Part shown: in pieces, positions 16,058 through 26,054 of the stretch
Position numbering within the stretch: position 1 is the stretch's first letter
How the letters are laid out: every line of letters begins with the position of its first letter
Source: Lautropia sp.
GTDB taxonomy: Bacteria > Pseudomonadota > Gammaproteobacteria > Burkholderiales > Burkholderiaceae_E
Assembly (NCBI GenBank): GCA_030532425.1
Contig: JAUNLD010000013.1
Location: forward strand, 1-57,432
DNA: 57,432 nucleotides
Reading direction: 5' to 3'
The notes under the pieces: model-generated
Database searches by the model: none
The model's input: the letters and a program-made list of their open reading frames with translations, nothing else
What the model was told of the DNA's origin: nothing
Translations under genes and position numbers: made by a program

Positions 16058-17206
16058 TCAGGCCGTCTTCCTGACCGACAGCCCCTTGGGCAGCGGGAAG
16101 GCCATCTTTTCCTCGACGCCATCGAGCGGGCGCACCGACTTGACACCCAGCGCCTGCAGGCGGGCGATCAGCTCGTCGACGAGGATTTCGGGGGCCGAGG
16201 CACCGGCACTGATACCGACCCGTTTCTTGCCTTCCAGCCAGGCCGGGTTCAGCTCGGCGGCACTGCCGATCAGGTAGGATTCGCAGCCGTGGCGCTCGGC
16301 CACTTCACGCAGGCGGTTGCTGTTGGAACTGGACGGGCTACCGACGATCAGCACCAGATCACACTGCGGCGCCATGAACTTGACCGCATCCTGGCGATTC
16401 TGGGTGGCGTAGCAGATGTCCTGCTTCTTGGGTTCGGCAATGTGCGGGAACCGCCGGCGCAGTGCCTCGATCACGGTGCGGGTATCGTCGACCGACAGGG
16501 TGGTCTGGGTGACATAGGCCAGTGTCACGCCCTCGGGCACCTGCAACGTGGCCACGTCGTCCTCGTCCTCGACCAGGTAGATGCCATCGTCGGCCTGCCC
16601 CATCGTGCCTTCCACCTCGGGGTGGCCGGCATGGCCGATCATGATGACGTGGTGGCCTTCCTTGCGCATCTTGGCGACCTCGATGTGCACCTTGGTCACC
16701 AGCGGACAGGTGGCGTCGAAGACCTGCAGGCCGCGGCCGGCCGCTTCGGTGCGCACCGCGCGCGAGACACCGTGGGCCGAGAAGATGACGGTGGCGCCAT
16801 CGGGCACCTCGTCCAGCTCGTCGACGAAGATGGCCCCCTTGTCGCGCAGGTTGGAGACCACGTAGTCGTTGTGGACGATCTCGTGCCGCACATAGATGGG
16901 TGCGCCGTGCAGTGCCAGTGCCCGCTCGACGATGGTGATGGCCCGGTCGACACCGGCACAGAAGCCGCGCGGCTGGGCCAGCAGCACCGCTTCCTCGTTG
17001 GGCGGCAGCTCGGCCGCCAGCAGCGCATCGACATCGCCCTCACGAGCGGCCGCGGGCGGATGGACCGGCGCCGGACGGCGATGCAGGTCCGGCCCCTGGT
17101 CGACGGGAACGGGCCCGGCTGAGGGCGGGACATGGCCTGCCCTGCTGGCGGTGCCCGTGGCGCTGCCGTCGAGCTGGCTCAGGTCTTCGATCTTGGCCTC
17201 AATCAT
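16058..17206 (-). CDS. ispH: 4-hydroxy-3-methylbut-2-enyl diphosphate reductase
   Basis: IspH makes IPP and DMAPP from HMBPP, the last step of the MEP isoprenoid pathway, using a 4Fe-4S cluster. The three cluster cysteines are visible in [20 protein letters not shown] and [11 protein letters not shown]. The catalytic histidines lie in H-E-I-V-H-N and G-H-A-G-H-P-E. The protein is 382 residues because about 70 residues, rich in Pro/Ala/Gly, precede the first motif (Cys at residue 83, against about 12 in E. coli). The ATG at 17206 overlaps the fkpB stop by one base (TAATG), but a downstream start is possible. Confidence 0.95.
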   Translation of the reverse strand: MIEAKIEDLSQLDGSATGTASRAGHVPPSAGPVPVDQGPDLHRRPAPVHPPAAAREGDVDALLAAELPPNEEAVLLAQPRGFCAGVDRAITIVERALALHGAPIYVRHEIVHNDYVVSNLRDKGAIFVDELDEVPDGATVIFSAHGVSRAVRTEAAGRGLQVFDATCPLVTKVHIEVAKMRKEGHHVIMIGHAGHPEVEGTMGQADDGIYLVEDEDDVATLQVPEGVTLAYVTQTTLSVDDTRTVIEALRRRFPHIAEPKKQDICYATQNRQDAVKFMAPQCDLVLIVGSPSSSNSNRLREVAERHGCESYLIGSAAELNPAWLEGKKRVGISAGASAPEILVDELIARLQALGVKSVRPLDGVEEKMAFPLPKGLSVRKTA

Positions 17207-17715
17207 TACAGGACACCCAGAATGCGTACTTCGAACCGCACGGCCTTGCCGGCCAGCGGATGGTTGAAATCGAACACGGCGCCCTGCTCGTCCTGCGACT
17301 TGAGCACGCCGGCGAAGGCGCCGCCATCGGGCGCCGGAAACTCGACCAGATCACCCGGCTGATAGGTGCCGATCTCGTCGGGACGGCCTTCACGTTCCAG
17401 CATCGCCCGCGAGACGCGCTGGATCAGCTCGGGGTTGCGCGGGCCGAAAGCCTGCCCGGGTGCCAGATCGAACACACGATGATCGCCATCGGCCAGGCCC
17501 AGAAGGCAACTTTCCAGCGCTTCGGCCATCTGGCCGATACCCAACTGCAGGGTTGCCGGCTTACCCTCGAAGGTATTGATGACGTCGGCCCCGGTATCCG
17601 GCAAGGTTAAACGGTAATGCAGGGTAAGAAAAGACCGCGGCCCCACCACGGCGGCAGGCGCGGCCGACGCTTCTTCGGACGGGACAGCGGATGAGGACGA
17701 AGCACGATCGGACAT
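17206..17715 (-). CDS. fkpB: FKBP-type peptidyl-prolyl isomerase (SlpA/FkpB)
   Basis: This 169-residue protein has a Ser/Ala-rich leader of about 28 residues and then an FKBP domain of the SlyD/SlpA type: L-T-L-H-Y-R-L, the inserted flap region, [17 protein letters not shown], and an [11 protein letters not shown] motif. It catalyses proline isomerisation and probably acts as a chaperone. It is translationally coupled to ispH, as in many proteobacteria. The ATG at 17715 faces radC, which starts 195 bases away on the other strand. Confidence 0.9.
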   Translation of the reverse strand: MSDRASSSSAVPSEEASAAPAAVVGPRSFLTLHYRLTLPDTGADVINTFEGKPATLQLGIGQMAEALESCLLGLADGDHRVFDLAPGQAFGPRNPELIQRVSRAMLEREGRPDEIGTYQPGDLVEFPAPDGGAFAGVLKSQDEQGAVFDFNHPLAGKAVRFEVRILGVL

Positions 17716-17909
17716 GGGCAACCGTCGGGGCAGGCCCGACAACAAGAAATGGGGAAAGCCCGCTGGGGGCAGCGCTTGCGATTGTAGGGGAGGAACGGCC
17801 GGCTGCCATCCTGCATGCCCCCACCCGCCGGCAAAAACACGTGGCAGAGGGTGACGCGGCGGCGTCGCCCGTGTGGAGCAAGGGGCAGGCAGGCAGCGCC
17901 CTGCCCGTG

Positions 17910-18593
17910 ATGGCCTCACCGCTGCGCCGCTGGCCCGAAGGCGAGCGCCCGCGAGAGCGGCTGATACAGCAGGGCGCCGAGGCCCTGTCGAATGCCGAAT
18001 TGCTGGCCATCCTGCTGCGGACCGGCAGCCGTGGACAATCGGCCGTGGGCCTGGCCATGCAGCTGCTGACCGACCATGGCGAATCGCTGGCACGGCTGCT
18101 GTCGCTGTCCGCCACGCAGCTGATGCGCCGCCACGGCCTGGGGCCGGCCCGTGCCACCACGCTGGCGGCTGTGATCGAGCTGGCACGCCGGGCCTCGCAC
18201 GAACAGCTGCAGGAAAACGCCGTGCTGGACAACCCGGAAGCCGTCCGAGATTATCTGGCGCTCACGCTGCGCGGCCAGGTGCGCGAGGTGTTCATGGTGC
18301 TGTTCGTCAATACCCGCCACCGGCTGATTCAGGCCGATGCGCTTTTTACCGGCACGCTGAACCAGACCACGGTCTACCCTCGCGAGGTGCTGCGCCGGGC
18401 CATCGAACTGGATGCGGCTGCGGTGATTCTGGCCCACAATCATCCCTCGGGCCACCCAGCACCCAGTGCGGCCGACCGGACGCTGACCCGCACGCTGCAG
18501 ACGGTGCTGTCGCAAGTGGACATCCAGGTGCTCGATCACATCATCGTGGCAGGAGGCCGGCAGTTTTCCTTTGCGCGCGAGGGGCTGCTGTAG
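17910..18593 (+). CDS. radC: RadC family JAMM-domain protein
   Basis: This 227-residue protein starts with the family motif W-P-E-G-E-R-P-R-E-R-L and has a helix-hairpin-helix region near residues 60-85. The C-terminal domain holds the metal-binding H-N-H-P-S-G-x-x-x-P-S-x-x-D signature. The family was once linked to DNA repair; its real role is unknown. The ATG at 17910 gives the normal N-terminus, although the frame stays open upstream. It sits next to rpmB-rpmG, the usual betaproteobacterial order. Confidence 0.93.
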   Translation: MASPLRRWPEGERPRERLIQQGAEALSNAELLAILLRTGSRGQSAVGLAMQLLTDHGESLARLLSLSATQLMRRHGLGPARATTLAAVIELARRASHEQLQENAVLDNPEAVRDYLALTLRGQVREVFMVLFVNTRHRLIQADALFTGTLNQTTVYPREVLRRAIELDAAAVILAHNHPSGHPAPSAADRTLTRTLQTVLSQVDIQVLDHIIVAGGRQFSFAREGLL

Positions 18594-18654
18594 CGGGGCA
18601 GCCGTATCGACCGCTGTCGATGGTGACGCGGTTCAGGGATATACCAGTGCATGG

Positions 18655-18690
18655 CCGACAGGCATGTGCCAGGGCTTCAGCGCCTGTCGG
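18655..18690. repeat. Inverted repeat after radC
   Basis: CCGACAGGC (18655-18663) and GCCTGTCGG (18682-18690) form a perfect 9-bp stem with an 18-base loop. No U-tract follows. It may be a factor-dependent transcript end for radC. Confidence 0.4.
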
Positions 18691-18742
18691 TGGCTGCGCC
18701 TCCGGCCACTCGCCGCAGCTGTGACACCATCGGCCTGTCGAG

Positions 18743-18771
18743 TTGTCCTGCCGGACAAGGCAGGCTATAAT
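18743..18771 (+). promoter_or_regulatory. Promoter of rpmB-rpmG
   Basis: TTGTCC (18743-18748) lies 17 bases from TATAAT (18766-18771), close to the sigma-70 consensus. The predicted start near 18778 leaves an untranslated leader of about 270 bases before rpmB. Confidence 0.75.
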
Positions 18772-18777
18772 CCCACG

Positions 18778-19048
18778 CTTTAGTGGAGCCTTGGGCCATA
18801 TGGCCATCGGGACACGAGCCCACATGAAGCGCATCGCCTCATGGACGGCATCAGCCCGGTCAGCCACGCTCAGGCCCGAACGACAACCCTCAGACACTCT
18901 CATGCGTGGTCTGGCGGCATCCGGTCAAAGAAGGTTGCCCGCAATCCCTGCCCCGGTGGCACGGGCCGCGGCACTTGCCTTCTGCCGGCAGGATGCGTTT
19001 TCGCCAGGGCGAACGCCGGCCACGCGGCAACAGGACAGGAACTGCATC
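18778..19048 (+). other. Long 5' leader of rpmB
   Basis: About 270 bases lie between the strong promoter and the L28 start codon. The rpmB frame happens to stay open through it, but the translation is not protein-like. It contains GC-rich complementary stretches, for example GCCGGC and related segments near 18990-19020. I see no known leader motif. Confidence 0.45.
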
Positions 19049-19279
19049 ATGGCAAAAGTCTGCCAAGTTACGGGCAAGGGCCCGATGGTTGGGAACAACG
19101 TCTCCCACGCAAACAACAAGACCAAACGTCGCTTCCTGCCCAATCTGCAGCAACGCCGGTTGTGGGTTGAGAGCGAGCAGCGCTATGTCCGCCTGCGCCT
19201 GACGGCAGCCGGCCTGCGCAAGGTCGACAAGCTCGGCGTCGAAGCCGTGCTGGCAGAAATCGCGGCCGGCAAGGCCTGA
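19049..19279 (+). CDS. rpmB: 50S ribosomal protein L28
   Basis: This 76-residue large-subunit protein starts [32 protein letters not shown], the invariant L28 sequence. The ATG at 19049 is set by this match, not by the longer open frame upstream. rpmG follows 31 bases later in the same transcript. Confidence 0.98.
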   Translation: MAKVCQVTGKGPMVGNNVSHANNKTKRRFLPNLQQRRLWVESEQRYVRLRLTAAGLRKVDKLGVEAVLAEIAAGKA

Positions 19280-19310
19280 ACGCCGCTGAAGCCTCACCAG
19301 GAGAATCGAG

Positions 19311-19466
19311 ATGCGTGACAAGATCAAGCTGGAGTCGACCGCCGGTACCGGTCACTTCTACACCACGACCAAGAACAAGCGCACCCAGCCGGAAAAGATG
19401 CTTATCAAGAAGTATGATCCGGTCGCGCGCAAGCACGTCGATTACAAGGAAGCCAAGATCAAGTGA
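19311..19466 (+). CDS. rpmG: 50S ribosomal protein L33
   Basis: This 51-residue protein starts [23 protein letters not shown] and ends [19 protein letters not shown]. It lacks the zinc-binding cysteine pairs, so it is the C-minus form of L33. An AGGAG site precedes the ATG. A terminator follows 60 bases downstream. Confidence 0.98.
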   Translation: MRDKIKLESTAGTGHFYTTTKNKRTQPEKMLIKKYDPVARKHVDYKEAKIK

Positions 19467-19529
19467 TCGTGCACGGCTGCGCACGGCCCTGCCCTGCCAG
19501 CCGTTGATCCATCGATCAGCGTTTCTGAA

Positions 19530-19569
19530 GAAAGCCGGCAGGCACTCACGGGTGCTGCCGGCTTTTTCT
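19530..19569 (+). terminator. Rho-independent terminator of rpmB-rpmG
   Basis: AAAGCCGGCA (19531-19540) pairs with TGCCGGCTTT (19556-19565) and is followed by TTTCTC. It lies 60 bases after the rpmG stop. Confidence 0.88.
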
Positions 19570-19612
19570 CGTCCTGCTTTTCTCGTCTTGCTTCTCGTCC
19601 TACCGGCCCCGC

Positions 19613-21124
19613 TCAGGCCGGCCCCGGTTGCCAGCATGCCATGAAGAAGGCATCGCCCCCTTCATCATCCGGCAGCCAGTGGCGGCTGTCGGCCAGCCGC
19701 AGCACAGGGAGAACATCGCCTCGTCCTCTCTGCCCATCCGTGGCATCGGCGTGCACAGCCCCAGGCTCCGTCCGGCTTTCATCTCCTCGGTCGCTGCCAA
19801 TCCCTTCCCCGCTGCCGGCGCACACCTCGCAGCCCGTTGCCAGCTGCTGCTGCAACCACTGCATCTGTGCGGTGTTTTCCTCCGCCAGCAGGCTGCAGGT
19901 GGCGTACACCAGCCGGCCGCCGGGGCGCAGCAGCTTCAGCGCCGCCGCGATGATCTCGCGTTGCAGCTGCCGGTAATGCAGCACATCGGCCGGTTGCAGA
20001 CGCCATTTCAGATCGGGGTGGCGGCGCAGCGTGCCACTGCCGCTGCACGGGGCATCCAGCAGCACCAGGTCGGCCCACTGGCGGTAACGTTGCAGGCGGG
20101 CATCGCGGCTGTCGTCCAGGCGCACGGTCGTGACGATGTCGACGCCGGCCCGACGCAGCCGGGGCGCCAGCCGTCCCAGCCGCGCCTCGTCGGTGTCGAA
20201 GGCCAGAATCTGCCCCTGATTGCGCATCCGTGCAGCCAGCCCCAGCGTCTTGCCTCCCGCCCCGGCGCAGAAGTCGATGACACGCTCACCACGCCGTGCG
20301 CCACAGACCTCGACGATGGCCTGGCTCCCGGCGTCCTGCACCTCGAAGTGGCCCGCCTCGTACAGGGGCAGGCGGGCCAGGGCCGGGCGCCCCGGCAAGC
20401 GCAAGGCGGTAGGCACCCCGTCGACAGGCCGGGCCTCGATGCCGGCCTGTGCCAGTTGTGCGTGCAACGCACTCACCCGGGTCTTGAGCAGATTGGCCCG
20501 GATCTCGACGCGGGCCGGCTGCAACAGCCGGGCCGCCAGGGCGTCGGCCCCCTCGCCATGGCTATGCTGCAACTGCTGCCATAACCAGTCGGGCAGGCTG
20601 TAGCGCACGGCGGGTGGCTGCTGCGCACGCCAGGCCAGAAAATCCCCGGCCTGATCGCCCAGCACCTGGTCGGCCAGCGCGATCAGCGACAGGCAGCGCT
20701 GCCCAAAGTGCCGTGCCTCCGCCGCACACCCGGCATCACCCGCAGCACCAGCCCGCAGCGGACGATGCGGCAGAAACCCCTCAAAGGCCCGCCCCTGACG
20801 CAAGACCTCGTAGACGCGATCGCTGATCCAGCGGCGCTCACGCGGCCCCAGACCGGGATGGCGGCGCAACCAGAAGCCCAGCCGCTGGTCGGCTGGCGCC
20901 TGGGCGTGCCAGGCCGCCCCGCCTTCATCGAACAGCCGCGTGGCCCGGCCGGCGTCATCCGGCAATACGGCCGCCAGTGCATCGGCGGCCAGTGCCGGCA
21001 ACCCGCCGGGCTGGGCACTGCCGGCAGATGCCCCGCCTTGCGGTGAGGGACGCGGGCCTGTGGCACGGGGGCCGCCGCCCCGGCGCCCCCCACTGGGCGA
21101 ACGACGGCGATGGGGAGCGCTCAT
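19613..21124 (-). CDS. rsmB: RsmB/NOP-family RNA cytosine-C5 methyltransferase
   Basis: This 503-residue protein has a helical N-terminal RNA-binding part and a C-terminal SAM methyltransferase. The motifs are F-C-A-G-A-G-G-K-T-L-G-L (SAM loop), D-A-P-C-S-G-S-G-T-L-R-R-H-P-D (release cysteine) and Y-A-T-C-S-L-L-A-E-E-N (catalytic cysteine). The likely target is C967 of 16S rRNA, though a YebU/RsmF-like target cannot be excluded. The ATG at 21124 overlaps the purN stop; the first about 45 residues are Arg/Gly/Pro-rich and unlike RsmB. Confidence 0.88.
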   Translation of the reverse strand: MSAPHRRRSPSGGRRGGGPRATGPRPSPQGGASAGSAQPGGLPALAADALAAVLPDDAGRATRLFDEGGAAWHAQAPADQRLGFWLRRHPGLGPRERRWISDRVYEVLRQGRAFEGFLPHRPLRAGAAGDAGCAAEARHFGQRCLSLIALADQVLGDQAGDFLAWRAQQPPAVRYSLPDWLWQQLQHSHGEGADALAARLLQPARVEIRANLLKTRVSALHAQLAQAGIEARPVDGVPTALRLPGRPALARLPLYEAGHFEVQDAGSQAIVEVCGARRGERVIDFCAGAGGKTLGLAARMRNQGQILAFDTDEARLGRLAPRLRRAGVDIVTTVRLDDSRDARLQRYRQWADLVLLDAPCSGSGTLRRHPDLKWRLQPADVLHYRQLQREIIAAALKLLRPGGRLVYATCSLLAEENTAQMQWLQQQLATGCEVCAGSGEGIGSDRGDESRTEPGAVHADATDGQRGRGDVLPVLRLADSRHWLPDDEGGDAFFMACWQPGPA

Positions 21125-21852
21125 GCGCGCGGACCGCCATCGGCACCGGCCAGCAGCGGGTGCAGCAGCACCCGGCTTTGCGGGTGGTCGTGGCCATCCA
21201 GCAGCACCCGGGTATCTTCGCTCAGGCGCACGCGGTCGCAGGCGATCCAGTCCAGCACCATCGGAAACAGCCGGTGCTCCATCGTCAGCACCCGCGCCCC
21301 GAGTGCCTCTTCGGTATCGCCGGCCAGCACCGGCACCACCGCCTGGGCGATGATCGGGCCGACATCCACCTCGGGCGTGACGAAGTGGACGGTGGCACCA
21401 TGCAGCAGCGCCCCGGCCTGCAAGGCCTGACGATGCGTGTGCAGACCGGGATGCGCCGGCAGCAGCGCCGGGTGGATGTTGACGAGGCGCTGGCGGTAAC
21501 GCTGCACGAAGCCGGCGGTGAGCACGCGCATGAAGCCGGCCAGCAGCACCCACGGTGATTCGCCGGGCGGCACCAGCGCATCGATGGCGTCTGCCAGCGC
21601 CGCGTCGAAATCCTCCCGGCTGGCAAAGCGGCGGTGATCGAGAGCCGTGGTCGGCAGGCCACGGGCCCGCGCCCAATCCAGGCCGGCAGCATCCGGCCGG
21701 TTGCTGATGATCCCCGCCACCTCGACCGGCAGGCTGTCGCGCGCAATGGCTTCGACCAGCGCCATCATGTTGGAACCACGGCCAGAGATGAGGATGACGA
21801 CACGTGCCGGGCGGGCCAGCGGCAAGGACGTGGAAGGGGTTGCTGCGTTCAT
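21121..21852 (-). CDS. purN: Phosphoribosylglycinamide formyltransferase
   Basis: PurN transfers a formyl group from 10-formyl-THF to GAR in purine synthesis. The protein has 243 residues, with V-V-I-L-I-S-G-R-G-S-N-M at the start of the fold, the A-G-F-M-R-V-L motif, the catalytic N-I-H-P-A-L-L-P region, and H-x-V-T-x-E-V-D-x-G-P-I-I-A-Q. The C-terminus is about 25 residues longer than in E. coli. It is coupled by ATGA to the downstream rsmB. It is divergent from ribF over a 349-base gap. Confidence 0.95.
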   Translation of the reverse strand: MNAATPSTSLPLARPARVVILISGRGSNMMALVEAIARDSLPVEVAGIISNRPDAAGLDWARARGLPTTALDHRRFASREDFDAALADAIDALVPPGESPWVLLAGFMRVLTAGFVQRYRQRLVNIHPALLPAHPGLHTHRQALQAGALLHGATVHFVTPEVDVGPIIAQAVVPVLAGDTEEALGARVLTMEHRLFPMVLDWIACDRVRLSEDTRVLLDGHDHPQSRVLLHPLLAGADGGPRA

Positions 21853-22188
21853 GGGGATGCGGCGCGATTGCAGGGCGGGTGCAGCGCACCCGAAAGCCAG
21901 AAAAAGCCAGAAAACGGGCCGGCCACCACTTGCGAGGGCCAGCTTGTACCACATGGTAGCAGCGGGACGTGCTGCTCCGGCAACGCCTGCCCCTGCTGGC
22001 ACCTGCCATCCCCATGCCCGGCACCACGCCGGCACCTGGCCCGCGCGGCGGGCAAGGCGCCACCGCTGCAAAGGCGGGACAGCAGCACCGGACAAGAGCC
22101 CTTCACCCGGTGCAACAACGCCGGCAGCACCGGTTGGTGGGCATCCCGACGGGCTTTTCACGGGGGCAAACAAGTTGATGACACGCTC
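21853..22188. other. Divergent intergenic region purN/ribF
   Basis: About 340 bases lie between the two start regions. A palindrome TACCA-CA-TGGTA sits at 21947-21958, and a short direct repeat AAAGCCAGAAAA lies near 21893-21915. I see no gene or known regulatory motif. Confidence 0.5.
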
Positions 22189-22194
22189 TATAAT
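22189..22194 (+). promoter_or_regulatory. -10 element of ribF operon
   Basis: A perfect TATAAT lies 7 bases upstream of the GTG start of ribF. If used, transcription starts at or next to the start codon. The -35 region is weak. Confidence 0.5.
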
Positions 22195-22201
22195 CGGGCC
22201 G

Positions 22202-23167
22202 GTGAAAATCCTGCGCCATCCGCCCCCCCCTGCCCTGCGCACGCCCTGTGCGCTGACGATCGGCAATTTCGACGGTGTTCACCTGGGCCACCAGGCGCTG
22301 GTGCGCACCCTGGTGGCCGATGCCCGCCAGGCCGGGCTGCCGGCCGCCGTGCTCACCTTCGAACCGCACCCACGGGAATATTTCCACCGGCTGGCCGAGC
22401 AGCAAGGCCAGGCCACCGGCCGGCCGCCGCTCCGCATCTCCACGCTGCGCGACCGCCTGGAGCATCTGGCGGCACTGGAGGTGGACCTGGCCTACGTGAT
22501 GCGCTTTGATGCACGCATGGCAGCCTGGGCACCCGATGCCTTCGTCCACGACTATCTGGCCCGGCGGCTGATGGCCCGCCACATCCGCATCGGCACCGAT
22601 TTCTGCTTTGGTGCGCGCCGGCTGGGCACCTTCGATGCGCTGTGCACGCTGGGCCGCGAGGCCGGCATCACGGTCTCGGCCATGCCCACGGTGGAAGATG
22701 CCGGCGTGCGGATCTCCAGCTCGCTGCTGCGCGAGGCGCTGGCGCTGGCCGACTTCCGCTGGGCCGCCCAGATGCTGGGCCGCCCTTATTCGCTCTCGGG
22801 GCGTGTCAGCCACGGCCGCAAGCTGGGCAACCGGCTGGGCTTTCCGACACTGAACCTGCGCTTTGCCCACGCCCACCCGGCGCTGCGCGGCATTTTCGTG
22901 GTACAGGTGCATGGCCTGGCCGATGCCCCCCTGCCCGGGGTTGCCAGTCTGGGCACCCGCCCGGCCGTCGAGACCCACGGCGATTACCTGCTCGAAACCC
23001 ATCTGCTCGACTGGCAGGGCCATGCCTATGGCAAACTGATCCGCGTCGAGTTCCTGCACAAGCTGCGCGACGAGGCGCACTTTCCCGATCTCGAATCCCT
23101 GACCCGCCAGATCGCTGCCGATACCGACGCTGCGCGGGCCTACTTCCTCACGCACCCCCGACTCTGA
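22202..23167 (+). CDS. ribF: Bifunctional riboflavin kinase/FAD synthetase
   Basis: RibF converts riboflavin to FMN and then FAD. The 321-residue protein has an N-terminal adenylyltransferase domain ([13 protein letters not shown], later I-S-S-S-L-L-R) and a C-terminal flavokinase domain ([15 protein letters not shown]). I chose the GTG at 22202 because it gives M-K-I-L-R before the first motif, aligning with E. coli RibF (M-K-L-I-R). An ATG at 22178 lies upstream of the TATAAT and would not be transcribed from it. The stop overlaps the ileS start (TGATG). Confidence 0.95.
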   Translation: MKILRHPPPPALRTPCALTIGNFDGVHLGHQALVRTLVADARQAGLPAAVLTFEPHPREYFHRLAEQQGQATGRPPLRISTLRDRLEHLAALEVDLAYVMRFDARMAAWAPDAFVHDYLARRLMARHIRIGTDFCFGARRLGTFDALCTLGREAGITVSAMPTVEDAGVRISSSLLREALALADFRWAAQMLGRPYSLSGRVSHGRKLGNRLGFPTLNLRFAHAHPALRGIFVVQVHGLADAPLPGVASLGTRPAVETHGDYLLETHLLDWQGHAYGKLIRVEFLHKLRDEAHFPDLESLTRQIAADTDAARAYFLTHPRL

Positions 23168-26028
23168 TGGCCAAGCCCAACGCCCCCACCGGCAACGACA
23201 CCGCCGGTTACCGCCAGACCCTGAATCTGCCCGACACGGCCTTCCCGATGCGCGGCAACCTGCCGAAGCAGGAGCCCGGCTGGGTCAGGCGCTGGGAAGA
23301 CGAAGGCACCTACAAGCGCATCCGCGCGGTGGCCAAGGGTCGGCCGATCTTCGTGCTGCACGATGGCCCCCCCTATGCCAACGGCGTCATTCACATCGGC
23401 CATGCCGTCAACAAGATCCTGAAGGACATCATCATCAAGTCGCGCAACCTGGCCGGCTTCGATGCCCGCTACGTGCCGGGCTGGGACTGCCACGGCATGC
23501 CGATCGAGCACCAGATCGAGAAGCAGTTCGGCAAGAACCTGCCCACCACCGAAGTCCAGGCGAAGTGCCGTGCCTATGCCACCGAGCAGGTGGAAAAGCA
23601 GATGAAGGACTTCAAGCGGCTGGGGGTGCTGGGCGACTGGGAGCGTCCGTACCTGACGATGCGCCCGGCCACCGAGGCCGAGGAGATCCGTTCGCTGGCC
23701 CGCATCATGCGGGCGGGCTTCGTCTTCCGGGGCCTGAAGCCCGTCAACTGGTGCTTCGACTGCGGCTCGGCCCTGGCCGAGGCCGAAGTCGAGTATGCCG
23801 ACCGCAAGGACCCGGCCGTCGACGTGGGCTTTCCCTTCGACGACCGCGCCGCGCTGGCCAGAGCCTTCGGCCTGGCCGAGCTGCCGGCCGGTGACGGCTA
23901 TGCCGTCATCTGGACGACGACCCCGTGGACGCTGCCGGCCAACCAGGCGCTGAACCTGCACCCCGAGGTCGAGTACGCGCTGGTGCAGACCGAACGCGAC
24001 GGCCAGCCGATGCTGCTGATCCTCGCGGCCGAGCGGGTCGAGCCGCAGCTGGAACGCTATGGCCTGAAGGGACAGGTGATCGCCAGGGCCCCCGGGCAGG
24101 CGCTGGGCAAGCTCAGCTTCCGGCACCCGTTCCACGACCGGCTCTCGCCCGTCTATCTGGCCGATTACGTCACCACCGACACCGGCACGGGCCTCGTCCA
24201 CTCGGCGCCGGCGCATGGCGTCGAAGACTTCCAGACCTTCCGTGCCCACGGCCGCCGTGACGACGAGATCATCAACCCGGTGATGGGCAACGGCGTCTAC
24301 GCCAGCAGCCTGCCGCTGTTCGGTGGGCTGTCGATCTGGGACGCCAACCCGAAGATCATCGCCCACATGCGCGACAACGGCACGCTGCTGCATGCCGAGA
24401 AACTCTCGCACAGCTACATGCACTGCTGGCGTCACAAGACGCCGCTGATCCTGCGCGCCACGAACCAGTGGTTCGCCGGCATGGATCTTCAGCCGAAGGA
24501 AGGCGCCACGCTGCGCGAGCGGGCACTGGCCGGCGTCGAGCAAACCGCCTTCTACCCGGCCTGGGGCAAGGCACGGCTGCACGCGATGATCGCCAACCGC
24601 CCCGACTGGACCCTGTCACGGCAGCGCCAGTGGGGCGTGCCGATGGCCTTCTTCCTGCACAGGGAAACGGGCGAGTTGCACCCGCGCACCCCCGAGCTGC
24701 TGGACAAGGTGGCCGATCTGGTCGAGCAGCACGGCATCGAGATCTGGCAGACGCTCGACCCGCGCGAGCTGCTGGGCGACGAGGCCGACCAGTACGAGAA
24801 GGGCAAGGACACGCTCGATGTCTGGTTCGACTCGGGCACCACGCACCAGACCGTGCTGCGCGGCTCGCACGCCGAGGATTCGATCTTCCCGGCCGACCTG
24901 TATCTGGAAGGCTCCGACCAGCACCGCGGCTGGTTCCACTCCTCGCTGCTGACCTCCTGCATGATGAACGGCGTGCCGCCCTACAAGGCGCTGCTGACAC
25001 ACGGCATGGTGGTCGACGGCCAGGGCCGCAAGATGAGCAAATCGCTCGGCAACGGGGTCGATCCACAGGACGTGGCCGACAAGCTGGGCGCCGAGATCCT
25101 GCGCCTGTGGACGGCCAGCAGCGACTACTCGGGCGAGATCACCGTCTCGGACGAAATCCTGAAGCGGGTGGTCGAATCCTATCGCCGCATCCGCAACACG
25201 CTGCGCTTCCTGCTGGCCAACGTCTCGGACTTCGACATCGAGAAGGACGCCGTTCCGCTCGATCAGCTCTTCGACATCGACCGTTATGCACTGTCGATGA
25301 CGCAGCACTTCCAGAACCGGATGGTGGCCCACTATCTGAAGTACGAGTTCCACCCGGTCGTCTCGGGGCTGCAGAACTTCTGCTCGGAAGATCTGGGCGC
25401 CTTCTATCTGGACATCCTGAAGGACCGTCTCTACACGACGAAGCTTGATGGCCTGCCCCGGCGCAGCGCGCAGACGGCGCTCTGGCACATCACCGATGCG
25501 CTGCTGAAGCTGATGGCGCCGATCCTCTCCTTCACGGCCGACGAGGCCTGGCGGGTGTTCGCGCCGGCCAGGGTGCAGGAGCCGGGCGCCACCATCCAGA
25601 GCGAGGTCTTTCACGTCTTCCCGGAGCAGCCCGACCAGGCGGCACTCGATGCGCGCTGGACGCTGATCCGCACGGCGCGCGCCCAGGTGCTGCGCGATCT
25701 GGAAACACTGCGCGAGCGCGGCGAGATCGGCTCGTCGCTGCAGGCCGAGGTCGACCTGACCGCCAGCGGCGAACTGCACGAGGCGCTGGCCACGCTGGGT
25801 GACGACCTGCGCTTCGTACTGATCACCTCCGCCGCCCGCCTGCACCAGGCGCCGGCCGGCAGCGATCCCCAGACGCTGGAGATCCGGGCCACGGCCAGCG
25901 CCCACCAGAAATGCGAGCGCTGCTGGCACTGGCGCGCCGATGTCGGCCAGAACCCCGAGCATCCCGGGCTGTGCGGCCGCTGCGAGTCCAACCTCTTCGG
26001 TGCGGGCGAGCCCCGTCACCACGCCTGA
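23167..26028 (+). CDS. ileS: Isoleucyl-tRNA synthetase
   Basis: This 953-residue class I synthetase charges tRNA-Ile. The HIGH motif is in G-V-I-H-I-G-H-A, the KMSKS motif in [10 protein letters not shown], and [11 protein letters not shown] lies in the editing domain. The C-terminal zinc finger has cysteines in K-C-E-R-C-W-H and L-C-G-R-C-E-S-N. This is the eubacterial-type IleRS, similar in length to E. coli. It overlaps ribF by one base and starts the typical ribF-ileS-lspA series. Confidence 0.98.
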   Translation: MAKPNAPTGNDTAGYRQTLNLPDTAFPMRGNLPKQEPGWVRRWEDEGTYKRIRAVAKGRPIFVLHDGPPYANGVIHIGHAVNKILKDIIIKSRNLAGFDARYVPGWDCHGMPIEHQIEKQFGKNLPTTEVQAKCRAYATEQVEKQMKDFKRLGVLGDWERPYLTMRPATEAEEIRSLARIMRAGFVFRGLKPVNWCFDCGSALAEAEVEYADRKDPAVDVGFPFDDRAALARAFGLAELPAGDGYAVIWTTTPWTLPANQALNLHPEVEYALVQTERDGQPMLLILAAERVEPQLERYGLKGQVIARAPGQALGKLSFRHPFHDRLSPVYLADYVTTDTGTGLVHSAPAHGVEDFQTFRAHGRRDDEIINPVMGNGVYASSLPLFGGLSIWDANPKIIAHMRDNGTLLHAEKLSHSYMHCWRHKTPLILRATNQWFAGMDLQPKEGATLRERALAGVEQTAFYPAWGKARLHAMIANRPDWTLSRQRQWGVPMAFFLHRETGELHPRTPELLDKVADLVEQHGIEIWQTLDPRELLGDEADQYEKGKDTLDVWFDSGTTHQTVLRGSHAEDSIFPADLYLEGSDQHRGWFHSSLLTSCMMNGVPPYKALLTHGMVVDGQGRKMSKSLGNGVDPQDVADKLGAEILRLWTASSDYSGEITVSDEILKRVVESYRRIRNTLRFLLANVSDFDIEKDAVPLDQLFDIDRYALSMTQHFQNRMVAHYLKYEFHPVVSGLQNFCSEDLGAFYLDILKDRLYTTKLDGLPRRSAQTALWHITDALLKLMAPILSFTADEAWRVFAPARVQEPGATIQSEVFHVFPEQPDQAALDARWTLIRTARAQVLRDLETLRERGEIGSSLQAEVDLTASGELHEALATLGDDLRFVLITSAARLHQAPAGSDPQTLEIRATASAHQKCERCWHWRADVGQNPEHPGLCGRCESNLFGAGEPRHHA

Positions 26029-26054
26029 GCAAGGCGAACGCCTGAAGCAAGACG

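Noticed and set aside
19613..22063. A single 816-residue protein spanning purN and rsmB
   Set aside because: The first 313 residues are an out-of-frame reading of purN. The real rsmB starts at 21124, overlapping the purN stop.
21647..22201. N-terminal extension of RibF by up to 185 residues
   Set aside because: The extension runs antisense to purN and is not protein-like; the GTG at 22202 gives the family N-terminus.
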